Assembly (NCBI RefSeq): GCF_024758505.1
Contig: NZ_CP077970.1
Coordinates: 62,001 to 126,000 of the forward strand
Source of the DNA: Bradyrhizobium arachidis
GTDB taxonomy: Bacteria > Pseudomonadota > Alphaproteobacteria > Rhizobiales > Xanthobacteraceae
DNA: 64,000 nt
Direction: 5' to 3'
Shown: positions 27,386-36,366 of the stretch, piece after piece
Layout: the number at the start of each line of letters is the position of its first letter
Numbering within the stretch: the first letter of the stretch is position 1
The notes under the pieces: model-generated
Seen by the model: the letters and a program-made list of their open reading frames with translations, nothing else
Told to the model about the DNA's origin: nothing
Databases searched by the model: none
Translations under genes and position numbers: made by a program

Positions 27386-27694
27386 TTACTTGGCGCTCTC
27401 CTTGGCGCTCTCGTTCGCGTCGGCGACCTTGCGGGTCGCGCTCTTGGCGAGATCCTTGTCCATCACGGCGCGGCAGCCGGGGCTGAGGTCGGCGCGGTGC
27501 TTCATCATGCAGGCGGTGATCTTCGGGATGTTGGGGATTTCCGACGAGCACAGGCGGAAGGCGTCGCCGGTGCACATCTGCTGCGCCTCGGCGGTGTAGG
27601 CGAAGCTGGAGGTCGACGAGATGATCGAGACGAGGGCGGCAAAGCCCAGGGCCAGGCTGGAGTCGCGGATCTTGGCAATCAGAGACGTATTCAT
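27386..27694 (-). CDS. Small secreted cysteine-rich protein, copy 2
   Basis: 102 residues from the ATG at 27694 (GGGAGC upstream). A signal peptide (LALGFAALVSIISSTSSFA) precedes CTGDAFRLC, a middle cysteine and LSPGCRAVM, the same four-cysteine cysteine-rich repeat as in copy 1. It has an extra lysine- and serine-rich C-terminal tail. Two CRP-like sites lie 79-124 bases upstream, suggesting cAMP control. Confidence 0.82.
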   Translation of the reverse strand: MNTSLIAKIRDSSLALGFAALVSIISSTSSFAYTAEAQQMCTGDAFRLCSSEIPNIPKITACMMKHRADLSPGCRAVMDKDLAKSATRKVADANESAKESAK

Positions 27695-27772
27695 TTGAAG
27701 CTCCCATTGGCACCGCATCTGCGGGGCCCGTTGTTAATGGGAACTACGATGCTCCACGAAAACCGTTTCCAC

Positions 27773-27788
27773 TGTGATGACGGTCACG
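27773..27788. promoter_or_regulatory. CRP-like binding site 1
   Basis: TGTGA-TGACGG-TCACG matches the CRP consensus TGTGA-N6-TCACA at nine of ten defined bases. Site 2 lies 30 bases further, centre to centre, on the same DNA face. Both sit between the divergent cysteine-rich and deacetylase genes. Confidence 0.55.
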
Positions 27789-27802
27789 AGCGACCCGCTG
27801 AC

Positions 27803-27818
27803 TGTGACGTCGGTCACG
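27803..27818. promoter_or_regulatory. CRP-like binding site 2
   Basis: TGTGA-CGTCGG-TCACG, same form as site 1. The 30-base spacing equals about three helical turns, which suits cooperative binding. Confidence 0.55.
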
Positions 27819-27945
27819 CTAGGAATCCACCTGAAATTCCTCCGCAATCGCCGTCGTGTTGGTGTCACGTTAACTGTTCCTTCGCATTAATGGCTGGGCG
27901 CGAGGGAAAAGCGCTTGTTTGGTTGCGTATTTGGAAAGAGCAGCG

Positions 27946-28998
27946 ATGCGTAATGCGTTGGGCCTGATGGTGGCCAGTGTGATTGCGGCGGTCGTGATCG
28001 CCGGAGGTTGGTTTTTCTATTCCTCGCGCGCCGAAACGGCCGCTCCCCAGACCACAGCCGCGCGCAAGCCCGATACTGCGCCGGCAAAACTCACCGCAAA
28101 GGACGACGTCGAGATCACGGCGGCACTGTCCGGCAAGCAGGTCGCTGCGGCCGCGCCACCCCCGCAGCCAGCGCCTCCCCCGGCCCCCGTTGCGCAAAAG
28201 CCGGCCTGCGCCAATCCGAACGCGCTCGGCGTTGCCCGCGTGGTCGAGATCGACACCACAGGCGGCCCCGGCTTCGGCTTCGATCATTTCAAGCAGTTCG
28301 ACTTCCTCACCGAGAAGGAAGTCGTGCTGACCTTCGACGACGGCCCGTGGCCGAACAACACGCCTGCGGTGCTGAAGGCGCTCGCCGATGAATGCACGAA
28401 AGGCCTGTTCTTCTCGGTCGGCAAGCATGCGACCTATCATCCGGAAATCCTGCGCCAGGTGCTGGCACAGGGCCACACCGTCGGCACGCACACCTGGTCG
28501 CACGTCAATCTGAACGGCAAGAAGATGACGGAGCAGCAGGCCAAGGATGAGGTCGAGAAGGGGTTTAGCGCGGTAAAGTACGCGCTCGGCACCAACCCGG
28601 CGCCGTTCTTCCGCTTCCCGCAGCTTCAGCACAATCCGGCGATCGTGAATTATTTCGGCACCCGCAACGTCGCGATGTTCTCGACCGACATCGACTCCTT
28701 CGACTTCAGAAAGGGCGCCACGCCGGAAAAGATCGTCGAGACTGTCATGACCAGGCTCGACAAGCTCGGCAAGGGCATCATCCTGATGCACGATTTCCAG
28801 AAGCACACCGGCGAAGCGCTGCCGACTCTGCTCGCGCGCCTCAAGGCCGGCGGCTACAAGGTCGTGCAGATGAAGGCCAAGACGACCTTCCAGACGCTGC
28901 CGGAATATGACGAGGCGCTGATGAAGGATCTCAAGGTGCCGACTGCTGCGTCGAACGCGCGCCCGATCTCGAGCGTGGTGCAAACGGTCTCGCAGTAG
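27946..28998 (+). CDS. Polysaccharide deacetylase (NodB-homology, CE4)
   Basis: 350 residues from the ATG at 27946 after GGAAAGAG. An N-terminal membrane segment (about 5-25) and a proline-alanine-rich linker tether a CE4 domain. Motif 1 LTFDDGPW holds the catalytic and metal aspartates, motif 2 is HTWSH (metal histidines), motif 3 RFPQ, and the late LMHDF carries the last histidine. CE4 enzymes remove N-acetyl or O-acetyl groups from peptidoglycan or other cell-wall glycans; substrate not visible. Divergent to the cysteine-rich gene across two CRP-like sites. Confidence 0.92.
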   Translation: MRNALGLMVASVIAAVVIAGGWFFYSSRAETAAPQTTAARKPDTAPAKLTAKDDVEITAALSGKQVAAAAPPPQPAPPPAPVAQKPACANPNALGVARVVEIDTTGGPGFGFDHFKQFDFLTEKEVVLTFDDGPWPNNTPAVLKALADECTKGLFFSVGKHATYHPEILRQVLAQGHTVGTHTWSHVNLNGKKMTEQQAKDEVEKGFSAVKYALGTNPAPFFRFPQLQHNPAIVNYFGTRNVAMFSTDIDSFDFRKGATPEKIVETVMTRLDKLGKGIILMHDFQKHTGEALPTLLARLKAGGYKVVQMKAKTTFQTLPEYDEALMKDLKVPTAASNARPISSVVQTVSQ

Positions 28999-29025
28999 CG
29001 CGTCAAATCAGCGCACAGATGCGTC

Positions 29026-29049
29026 ATGGCCGGGCTCGCGCCCGGCCAT
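29026..29049. terminator. Perfect 10-bp hairpin between convergent genes
   Basis: ATGGCCGGGC and GCCCGGCCAT pair around a TCGC loop, 27 bases after the deacetylase stop codon. The core belongs to the CATGGCCGGG repeat family. It lies between convergent genes and probably serves both, but there is no T-run. Confidence 0.55.
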
Positions 29050-29082
29050 TGTCGTTTCTGGGAGAGCGCGTTTAGCTCTTAC

Positions 29083-29484
29083 TTACCAGTAGATGCCGTG
29101 GCGATGCAGCTCGCTGATGATCCGGCCTTCGGTCCAATAGGCCTTGTGCTTCGGCTTGCTCGCCTTTGCAGTCGTCTTGGTCGGGGTTTGGGTGATCGGC
29201 TGCGCCGTCGTGGTGGTGGCAGCCTGGGTTTGCGTGGTCGCAGGCGCTGAATTTGTGGTCGGGGCCGCGGCGGGCGCCGGGGTGGAGACGGCGGAGGGCC
29301 GCTCGACATAGGCCGGCGTCTCGGCAGGCTTGGCCGCATCGGTCGACTGCGCCACCGTCATGTTGGTCGTGGTCGGCGGCGTGGCGGCCGGCTCATTGCT
29401 TGCCAGCGACAGGCTGCGGGGACCGGCAGCCTGGGCGGACGCCGAGGCGAGAACCAGGGCGGCAATCAGAAGGATTTTGCGCAT
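29083..29484 (-). CDS. Small exported Ala/Pro/Thr-rich protein
   Basis: 133 residues from the ATG at 29484. The signal peptide is RKILLIAALVLASASAQA with cleavage before AGPR. The mature region is low-complexity, rich in Thr, Ala and Pro, and ends in a more conserved-looking basic C-terminus (KHKAYWTEGRIISELHRHG). This type occurs in bradyrhizobia as a short exported protein of unknown role. A CRP-like site sits 57-72 bases upstream. Confidence 0.8.
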   Translation of the reverse strand: MRKILLIAALVLASASAQAAGPRSLSLASNEPAATPPTTTNMTVAQSTDAAKPAETPAYVERPSAVSTPAPAAAPTTNSAPATTQTQAATTTTAQPITQTPTKTTAKASKPKHKAYWTEGRIISELHRHGIYW

Positions 29485-29540
29485 GTTGTGTCTCCCGTTT
29501 TTGGCGTGGTGGCAAACTAGGAGATGCGCGCGCGGGGTTA

Positions 29541-29556
29541 TGTGACGCGCGTCACG
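29541..29556. promoter_or_regulatory. CRP-like binding site 3
   Basis: TGTGA-CGCGCG-TCACG is a perfect inverted repeat of the CRP type, upstream of the small exported protein gene on the minus strand. It has the same arms as sites 1 and 2. Confidence 0.55.
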
Positions 29557-29710
29557 CAAATGCGCGGCCCCATTGAACCGACTCGAGATGAGCCTCAGCA
29601 GCCACGCCGATATCCGATCGGCCGCGCAACGCGTCGTCACGACCGCGCTATGCGCAGGACGTGACAGCCAACTCGTCGCAAACAGCCTGTGAAGAGGGGA
29701 TTCAAGGCGC

Positions 29711-29786
29711 TGGTGCCGCAAGAGGGATTCGAACCCCCGACCCCGTCATTACGAATGACGTGCTCTACCGACTGAGCTATTGCGGC
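29711..29786 (-). tRNA. tRNA-Thr(CGT)
   Basis: 76 bases on the minus strand with encoded CCA. Acceptor stem GCCGCAA/TTGCGGC, D arm GCTCAGTCGGTAGAGC, anticodon loop TTCGTAA giving CGT (reads ACG, threonine), and T loop GGTTCGAATCC. No integrase or attachment-site duplication is seen next to it. Confidence 0.94.
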
Positions 29787-29880
29787 GGACCATGAGCAGG
29801 GCCGGTGCCGGCCCCCTACGCGCGCCCCTGATATCGGGCATGGCCCGAATTGGCAAGGAGAAGCGGGCCCGGGACGCCGA

Positions 29881-31689
29881 TCAGGCGCCCCAGCGGGACC
29901 AGAATCCGCGCCAGCCACCGGCCTGGGCCTTTGGCGTGCCGATTTGTTCCGTAAATTCGTCGGCCGGACCCTCGTCATCGATGCCGGGATCGTCTGGCGC
30001 ACGGACAATCGGGATGACGGCGGGAATCGGCACTGGCGCTGGCTTGCCGAGATCGGGTCGGGCCCGGAACACGGGCGTAGCCGCCACCGGCGCTGATTCG
30101 ACCGGCTCCGGGGCCGGTTTGGCCGGCTCGGCGGGCGCAGGCTCGATGACCTTGGTCTCGGAAGCCCTGGTTTCGGAAACCTTTGGCTCGGAAGGCTTGG
30201 TCTCGGACGGCTTGGTCTCGGTCTCAGGCGCCTTTGCTGCGGGCGGAGAATTGTCCTGGGGTGCCGGCGCTGGAGCCGGGTCTGCCACGGATGCCTCGTG
30301 AATCGGTTCCGGGTTCGCGGCGCCAGCCGTGACCCGTTTCGGCGGCGGGGCGGCCAGCATGGCCTCCTCGAACGGGGAGGATTCGATCGTGGTGCCCTTG
30401 TCTGACGGCAGGCTCGCCACTGGCGTCTGCCACTGGAAGGCGTCGAGGCGGCCCGTGACCGGGGAGACCGGACGCCAGCGGTCGCTGACATAGCCGTCCG
30501 CGGTCCAGGCGGGGTCGTGGCGGGCGCGCACGGCGCGCAAGGTCCAGGCGCGGGCACGGCCGCTGTCGCCATGCTCGGTGCGCTCGACCTCGGCCATCAG
30601 CAGCGCGACGCGCTGGGTCGGATCGGCCACGAACGGCGCCAGTGCCTCGCGAGCGCGGGCGAACTCGGACGCATCGATCGCGGCGCGCGCGATCGCCAGC
30701 GCGCCCTCGATATGGCCAGGCGTCTTCGCGGCAAGCGTCTCGACGCGCTGCAAGCGCTGGCGGGCGGAGTCGCCGAGCTTCACATGCGCATAGGCGTCCG
30801 CGAGATCGGGATGCGGATGCGCGAGCCACGCCGCCTCCACCATCTTCATGGCACGGCGTACCTGGTGCGCCTCGCTCTCGAATTTTGCGGCGAGCACAGC
30901 CGCCGGCACCAGGGTCGGCGCGAGTTTTACCGCCTCCATCACGCTCTCGCGCGCGACGTCGCGGTCCATCGTTTCCAGTTCGAGCGCGCGCGCCGTGAGC
31001 AGCACGCCACGCTGACGGCGATAGGTCGCCCTGTCGATCAGCCCCGCGGACAGGTTGGAGCTGAGGATCGCAAGCGCGCCGCTCCAGTCGCTGCGCGCGC
31101 AACGGAAGCCGAGCACCGCATGCGACGCCCAGGTCGACGACGGTGACAGCTTGATCGCCTCTTCGGCGATCATCACGGCCGAGACCGCATCGTCGGCGCG
31201 CTGCGCCTCGATGAAGAGGCCGCGCAGACCGAGCAGGCGCGTGTCCTCGCGCTCGGCCATGGCGCGGAAGGCGCGCTGCGCCTCTTCGCGGTTGCCTTCG
31301 AGCTGCGCCGATTGCGCGTGCAGCAACAGCGCGAGCGGATCGCTCGGCGTGTGGCGGCGCGCCGCGGCCGCGTGACGGCGCGCGGCCGCCGTGTCGCCGT
31401 GTCCGATCGCGAGCAGGCCGTGGGTGATGGCGTGACGGCCGCGCGCGTGGCGCTTCTCGTGACGCCGGCGGCGCAACCGACCCGGCATGCGCCAGATCAC
31501 GGTCAGGATGCTCCAGAGGAAGACGACTGCTACGGCGAACAGGCCGAGGCCGAGCGCGAACACCGGAATGCTTGGTGATGCCCGAAAAACGCCCCAGGTC
31601 ATCACGACATCGCCGGGCTGGTCGGCGACCCAGGCTGCGCCGGCCCCAGCCAGAGCGATCAGGATGAGAAACAGAACGACGCGAAGCAT
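29881..31689 (-). CDS. HemY-family TPR membrane protein
   Basis: 602 residues from the ATG at 31689. Two N-terminal membrane segments (about 2-22 and 40-65) match the HemY N-terminal family, followed by TPR-like helical repeats (about 90-410) and a long acidic Pro/Ala-rich tail containing repeated SETKP/SEPK units. The family carries the HemY name for its position in hem operons, but it is not protoporphyrinogen oxidase and its function is unclear. It starts 7 bases after the Mic60-like gene, so the two are cotranscribed with hemD. Confidence 0.88.
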   Translation of the reverse strand: MLRVVLFLILIALAGAGAAWVADQPGDVVMTWGVFRASPSIPVFALGLGLFAVAVVFLWSILTVIWRMPGRLRRRRHEKRHARGRHAITHGLLAIGHGDTAAARRHAAAARRHTPSDPLALLLHAQSAQLEGNREEAQRAFRAMAEREDTRLLGLRGLFIEAQRADDAVSAVMIAEEAIKLSPSSTWASHAVLGFRCARSDWSGALAILSSNLSAGLIDRATYRRQRGVLLTARALELETMDRDVARESVMEAVKLAPTLVPAAVLAAKFESEAHQVRRAMKMVEAAWLAHPHPDLADAYAHVKLGDSARQRLQRVETLAAKTPGHIEGALAIARAAIDASEFARAREALAPFVADPTQRVALLMAEVERTEHGDSGRARAWTLRAVRARHDPAWTADGYVSDRWRPVSPVTGRLDAFQWQTPVASLPSDKGTTIESSPFEEAMLAAPPPKRVTAGAANPEPIHEASVADPAPAPAPQDNSPPAAKAPETETKPSETKPSEPKVSETRASETKVIEPAPAEPAKPAPEPVESAPVAATPVFRARPDLGKPAPVPIPAVIPIVRAPDDPGIDDEGPADEFTEQIGTPKAQAGGWRGFWSRWGA

Positions 31690-31696
31690 GAAAATC

Positions 31697-32908
31697 CTAT
31701 TGCGCAGCTTTGGCGAGATCCGCCATGGCATCGTCGGCGAATTTGCGGGAGGCGGCGAGGGCCGCATCGCGCGCATCGGTCTTGTCGAGCCATGCTTTTG
31801 CCGGCTCGCGCTCGGCCTCGGGCAAGGTCTTCAATTCGCGGCGCGCTTCGTTGAAGTCATTGCGCAGCGCTGCGGCGGTCACCCGCGCGACGATGGCGCC
31901 GCGGTCGTTGCCGACGGCATCGGTGCGCTCGATGCGGACGAGCTTTGACGCGCCGGCCTGAAGGCGTTCGACGATACCGGTGCCGCTGGTCTGCGCCTCC
32001 GCGGGCGGTGACAGCTTTGGCACGATGTTGAGCAGCTCCCGGCTCAGCGCGACCGGGGTCGGAATGCCCGACGCCGCGAAGGCGTCGAGCGGCTTCAGTG
32101 CGGCGGGATCGGCAGAGAACGAACGTGCCGCCGCAAGCTGCGCGGCATAGCCGTCGCCGTGACGAACGGCGACATCGAGCAGCGACGCCGCCACGACGCG
32201 GCGCAGCGGCTTGTCATCGGCAGGCTTTGCGTCGGCGATTTTTTCGCCCTGCTGTGCGAGCTCGGCGCGCTCGGCCTTGATGCTCTTTTCGAGCTGGGCG
32301 ATGCGATCGTTGACAGCGGAGATATCCGGCGCGGCCGCCGCATCGCGCGGCGCCGCCTTCACCGCGTCCACGGTGCTCGCGAGCTTGTCCGACTGCGTAC
32401 GGACCGCGGAGATATCGCTGCGCAGACCCGCAACGGTTTTCTCAAGCGCATCGACGCGCGCGGCCGCGGCTGGATCCGCGGCGGGCTTGCTGACCTTGGC
32501 CTCGACGCTGGCGACGCGGCCGCTCAACGCGTCGACGGCGGCTGACGTGACCTGCGGCGCAGCGGGCGGCGCCTGCACCGCGGGCCAGCCCAGCATCCAG
32601 CCGACCGCAATGACGAGTGCGGCCGCCACTGCGCCCGACAGCGGCGCGATCACCCAGGGCGACACTGGTGCCGGCGGAACGGCCGTCGTGGCTTCGCGCC
32701 GCTCCGGTTCGGATTCAGCCTTGACCTGCTCGCTTGCAGCCTCCGCATTTGTCTCAACGTGCTCGGGCTGCGGCTCCGGCGGCGCCTCACCCGCCTGCTG
32801 CGGTTGGGTGGAAACTTCCGTGGCTTCGAGATCGATGGTGGGCGGCGTGCGCTTGGCACGGCCGGATTCGGGGGCCAATCCTGCGTCTTCAGGCTTGTCA
32901 TCGGCCAT
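31697..32908 (-). CDS. Alphaproteobacterial Mic60 (mitofilin) homologue, COG4223
   Basis: 403 residues. Acidic, proline-rich N-terminus; one membrane segment (about 85-105, WVIAPLSGAVAAALVIAVGW); a coiled-coil region (about 125-230, with DALEKTVAGLRSDI); and a helical C-terminal mitofilin-signature-like domain ending in LAKAAQ. Homologues shape inner-membrane invaginations in alphaproteobacteria and are the bacterial relatives of mitochondrial Mic60. The ATG at 32908 was preferred over a GTG six bases upstream. It lies between hemD and the HemY-like gene. Confidence 0.85.
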   Translation of the reverse strand: MADDKPEDAGLAPESGRAKRTPPTIDLEATEVSTQPQQAGEAPPEPQPEHVETNAEAASEQVKAESEPERREATTAVPPAPVSPWVIAPLSGAVAAALVIAVGWMLGWPAVQAPPAAPQVTSAAVDALSGRVASVEAKVSKPAADPAAAARVDALEKTVAGLRSDISAVRTQSDKLASTVDAVKAAPRDAAAAPDISAVNDRIAQLEKSIKAERAELAQQGEKIADAKPADDKPLRRVVAASLLDVAVRHGDGYAAQLAAARSFSADPAALKPLDAFAASGIPTPVALSRELLNIVPKLSPPAEAQTSGTGIVERLQAGASKLVRIERTDAVGNDRGAIVARVTAAALRNDFNEARRELKTLPEAEREPAKAWLDKTDARDAALAASRKFADDAMADLAKAAQ

Positions 32909-32976
32909 CGCCACGTTTCCCTCAACTGCAAAGCGTACTGATCCGGACCCTTTTTCGTCGGATTCGGCCCGTTCTC

Positions 32977-33723
32977 TTACGCCAAACGGGTCCGCAAAGC
33001 ACGCTCCAAGGTTTCAAACAGGGCATTTTCGTCCGGCGACGCCGCGACGGTGACCTGTGTCGCACCCGCCTCGCGCAGGACGGCGGCGACATTCTCGGAC
33101 AGGCAGCATTGCGGGATGGCCAGTGCGGAGATTTCGACGCCCTCTCCGCGCGCCGCCTCAAGGAAGGCCCGCGCGGTGCGGCGGGAATAATGCAGGACGG
33201 CCTCGATGCCGTGGGCGGCAAAGCCGTCGCAGACCTCGCGGGGCAGATGCCTGACCGGCGCCATGCGGTAGGTCGTCTGCGTGACCACATCAAAACCGTC
33301 GGCGCCGAGCTCGCCGGCGAGATCGCGCGACAGGTCAGCCCCGGCGAGATAGAGCAGCGTGCTTTTCTTCTTCAACCGCTTGTCGCGCGCGCTCGTCAGC
33401 ACCGTGTCACGCAAGGCGGCCGCATCGCCGCCGGCGACGATCACCTCGACGAACCCGGCCTCGCGGGCGACCGAAGCGGTGTGTTCGCCGACCGCGAACA
33501 GCGGCAGTTTCAACAGCTTCAGTTCCGCCAATTGCGGCACGATGGCGCGGATCGCGTTGGCCGAGGAGACGATGACACCGCCATATTTGGTCTCGCCCGA
33601 ATCGTGGAACGCGACGGGCTCGAACTTCAGGAGCGGCGCAAGGTGCACGTCGAAACCACGCGCGCGCAAGGCGACCGCGGTGGTCTCATTGTCAGGATGC
33701 GGCCGTGTCACAAGAATGGCCAT
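32977..33723 (-). CDS. hemD: Uroporphyrinogen-III synthase
   Basis: 248 residues with the two-lobed HemD pattern: an N-terminal LVTRPHPDNETTAVALRARG, a central TTYRMAPV, and a conserved tyrosine in VLHYSRRTARAF. It closes linear hydroxymethylbilane to uroporphyrinogen III on the way to heme. Such genes diverge strongly, so the neighbourhood (Mic60- and HemY-like genes downstream, tsaD divergent) adds weight. HemC, often placed directly upstream, is not in this window. Confidence 0.9.
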   Translation of the reverse strand: MAILVTRPHPDNETTAVALRARGFDVHLAPLLKFEPVAFHDSGETKYGGVIVSSANAIRAIVPQLAELKLLKLPLFAVGEHTASVAREAGFVEVIVAGGDAAALRDTVLTSARDKRLKKKSTLLYLAGADLSRDLAGELGADGFDVVTQTTYRMAPVRHLPREVCDGFAAHGIEAVLHYSRRTARAFLEAARGEGVEISALAIPQCCLSENVAAVLREAGATQVTVAASPDENALFETLERALRTRLA

Positions 33724-33874
33724 GGTCTATATTCCCGGGCATGTCGTGGTGAAGCTTCAAGGGATAAAGACAAAGCGTGACAATTGCGCTTGGCGACCCC
33801 GGAATGCTACCGGACGTACCAGAACTCTGCTTTACGGATGAGCGCAAGGCCGCAAATTGGATAACGATTCGCCA

Positions 33875-34948
33875 ATGCTGGTGCTGGGTATCGAAACCAC
33901 CTGCGACGAGACCGCCGCGGCGGTGATCGAGCGCGCGGCTGACGGCAGCGGAACGATCCGCTCCAACATCGTGCGCTCGCAGGTGGACGAGCACGCCCGC
34001 TTCGGCGGCGTGGTGCCGGAAATCGCCGCGCGCGCGCATGTCGACCTGCTCGACGGTATCATCGAACGCGCCATGAAAGAGGCCGGGGTCGGGTTTGCCG
34101 AGCTGTCCGGCGTCGCCGCCGCCGCGGGTCCGGGGCTGATCGGTGGCGTCATCGTAGGGCTCACCACGGCAAAAGCCATCGCGATGGTGCACGGCACGCC
34201 GCTCGTCGCCGTGAACCATCTCGAGGCGCATGCGCTGACGCCGCGCCTGACCGACCGGCTCGATTTTCCCTACTGCCTGTTCCTTGCCTCCGGCGGTCAC
34301 ACGCAGATCGTCGCTGTCGTGGGCGTCGGCCAATATGTGCGGCTCGGTACCACCGTCGACGACGCCATCGGCGAAGCCTTCGACAAGGTCGCGAAGATGC
34401 TGGGGCTGCCTTACCCGGGCGGACCGCAAGTCGAACGCGCGGCTGGCAACGGCGATGCCGCGCGCTTTGCGTTGCCGCGGCCGATGCTGGGACGCGCGGA
34501 CGCAAATTTCTCGCTGTCAGGCCTCAAGACCGCCGTGCGTAACGAAGCGAGTCGCATTGTGCCGCTGGAGCCACAGGACATCAGCGATCTCTGCGCGAGC
34601 TTTCAGGCCGCGGTGCTGGAATCGACCGCCGACCGGCTGAGCGTCGGCCTCAAACTCTTCCGCGAGCAGTTCGGTGCGCCGCACGCGCTCGTCGCCGCCG
34701 GCGGCGTCGCCGCCAACCAAGCGATCCGCAGCGCATTGCAGGACGTCGCCGACAAGGCACAGACGCAGCTCATCATGCCGCCGCCGGCGCTCTGCACCGA
34801 CAATGGCGCCATGATCGCCTGGGCCGGCGCCGAGCGCCTCGCGCTCGGCCTGACCGATACGATGGAAGCGCAGCCGAGGGCGCGCTGGCTGCTCGACGCG
34901 AACGCCACGGCGCCCGCCGGCTACAGCAACACGCGCGCGGGATACTAG
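33875..34948 (+). CDS. tsaD: tRNA N6-adenosine threonylcarbamoyltransferase subunit TsaD
   Basis: 357 residues from the ATG at 33875, giving the canonical start [13 protein letters not shown]; an upstream TTG at 33857 is an alternative. The ASKHA ATPase fold shows NHLEAHAL (metal-binding histidines), the [10 protein letters not shown] loop and SGGHTQIV. TsaD, with TsaB, TsaC and TsaE, makes t6A at position 37 of ANN-decoding tRNAs. It is divergent from hemD and leads the tsaD-gpsA-EVE operon. Confidence 0.96.
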   Translation: MLVLGIETTCDETAAAVIERAADGSGTIRSNIVRSQVDEHARFGGVVPEIAARAHVDLLDGIIERAMKEAGVGFAELSGVAAAAGPGLIGGVIVGLTTAKAIAMVHGTPLVAVNHLEAHALTPRLTDRLDFPYCLFLASGGHTQIVAVVGVGQYVRLGTTVDDAIGEAFDKVAKMLGLPYPGGPQVERAAGNGDAARFALPRPMLGRADANFSLSGLKTAVRNEASRIVPLEPQDISDLCASFQAAVLESTADRLSVGLKLFREQFGAPHALVAAGGVAANQAIRSALQDVADKAQTQLIMPPPALCTDNGAMIAWAGAERLALGLTDTMEAQPRARWLLDANATAPAGYSNTRAGY

Positions 34949-34950
34949 CC

Positions 34951-35931
34951 ATGCCGGCATTCCAATCCGTCGCGGTGATCGGCGCCGGCGCCTGGGGAAC
35001 GGCGCTGGCAACCGTCGCGGCGCGCGCAGGGCGCAGCGTCACGCTCTGGGCGCGCAACGCGGAGCACGCCGCGCGCATCGCCTCGACACGCGACAATCCG
35101 CGGCTGCCGGGCGTGATGCTCACGCCAGACATCGTGGTGACGAGCGAGCTGGCCTTGGCGGCGCGCGCCGACATGATCCTGATCGCAACGCCCGCGCAGC
35201 ATCTGCGCGGCGCGGTCAACGCGCTTGCATCGCATCTGACAGGGCCCGTGCCGATCATCGCCTGCGCCAAGGGCATCGAGCACGGCACGCACAAGTTCAT
35301 GACCGACGTGATCGCGGAAGCCGCGCCCGCCGCGCAGCCCGCGATCCTGTCCGGCCCGAGCTTTGCCGACGACGTCGCGCGCGGCCTGCCGACCGCAGTC
35401 ACGCTCGCCGCGAAGGATGAGCAGCTCGCAAGCGCCCTGGTGCAGGCGCTGGGTTCGCCGACCTTCCGGCCCTATCACTCCACGGACGTGCGCGGTGTCG
35501 AGATCGGCGGCGCGGCGAAGAACGTGCTGGCGATCGCGGTGGGCATCGCGGTTGGACGCAAGCTCGGCGCGTCGGCACAGGCCGCACTCACCACGCGCGG
35601 CTTTGCCGAGCTCGCCAGGTTCGGCCGCACGCTTGGCGCGCGCGGCGAAACCTTGGGCGGCCTGTCGGGCCTCGGCGACCTGATCCTGACCTGCTCGAGC
35701 CCGCAATCGCGCAACTTTGCGCTCGGGCTCGCGCTCGGTCGCGGCGAGAAGGCGCCGGCCGGCAAGCTTGCCGAGGGCGAGTCGACCGCACCGGTGCTGA
35801 TTGAACTTGCGGCTTCGCAAAATATCGAGATGCCGGTATCACAGGCGGTGGCGGCGATCCTCGATGGCAAGACCACGATCGACGCCGCGATTTCAGGACT
35901 TTTGACGCGCCCCTTCAAGGCTGAGGAATGA
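34951..35931 (+). CDS. gpsA: NAD(P)-dependent glycerol-3-phosphate dehydrogenase
   Basis: 326 residues. The N-terminal Rossmann motif is [10 protein letters not shown], the substrate region [14 protein letters not shown] precedes the catalytic lysine in [13 protein letters not shown], and the C-terminal helical domain contains [11 protein letters not shown]. The enzyme reduces dihydroxyacetone phosphate to sn-glycerol 3-phosphate for phospholipid synthesis. It starts 2 bases after tsaD and its stop overlaps the EVE gene start (ATGA). Confidence 0.96.
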   Translation: MPAFQSVAVIGAGAWGTALATVAARAGRSVTLWARNAEHAARIASTRDNPRLPGVMLTPDIVVTSELALAARADMILIATPAQHLRGAVNALASHLTGPVPIIACAKGIEHGTHKFMTDVIAEAAPAAQPAILSGPSFADDVARGLPTAVTLAAKDEQLASALVQALGSPTFRPYHSTDVRGVEIGGAAKNVLAIAVGIAVGRKLGASAQAALTTRGFAELARFGRTLGARGETLGGLSGLGDLILTCSSPQSRNFALGLALGRGEKAPAGKLAEGESTAPVLIELAASQNIEMPVSQAVAAILDGKTTIDAAISGLLTRPFKAEE

Positions 35932-36347
35932 GCATGGCGTACTGGCTGGTGAAATCCGAACCGTCCGTCTGGTCCTGGGACCAGCAGGTCGCCAAGGGCG
36001 CAAAGGGCGAGGCATGGACCGGCGTGCGCAATTTTACCGCGCGCCAAAATCTCGTGGCCATGAAGAAGGGCGACAAGGCGTTCTTCTATCATTCCAACGA
36101 AGGCAAGGAGATCGTCGGCATCGCCGAGATCATCAAGGAGGCCTATCCGGATCCGACCGACAAGACCGAAAAATTCGTCTGCGTCGACATCAAGGCCGAC
36201 AAGCCCTTGAAGACGCCGGTGACGATGGCCGCGATCAAGGCGGACAGGAAGCTCGCCGACATGGCGCTGGTGAAATATTCGCGGCTGTCGGTGCAGCCGG
36301 TGACGGCGGACGAGTGGAAACTCGTCTGCAAAATGGGCGGGCTGTAG
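35928..36347 (+). CDS. EVE domain-containing protein
   Basis: 139 residues, made up of a single EVE domain ([14 protein letters not shown] at the start, FFYHSN in the middle). EVE is related to YTH and PUA domains that bind modified bases in RNA or DNA. Its start codon overlaps the gpsA stop codon, so it is translationally coupled to tsaD and gpsA. A link to the t6A modification made by TsaD is tempting but unproven. Confidence 0.92.
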   Translation: MSMAYWLVKSEPSVWSWDQQVAKGAKGEAWTGVRNFTARQNLVAMKKGDKAFFYHSNEGKEIVGIAEIIKEAYPDPTDKTEKFVCVDIKADKPLKTPVTMAAIKADRKLADMALVKYSRLSVQPVTADEWKLVCKMGGL

Positions 36348-36366
36348 TTGCTGCCGTAGACGCAGA

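Noticed and set aside
27740..27770. EcfG-type promoter GGAAC ... CGTT near the cysteine-rich gene
   Set aside because: Spacing is 19 bases, outside the 16-17 of the consensus.
29711..29786. tRNA-Thr as an integration site
   Set aside because: No integrase, no duplicated tRNA 3-prime end and no change of gene content on either side.
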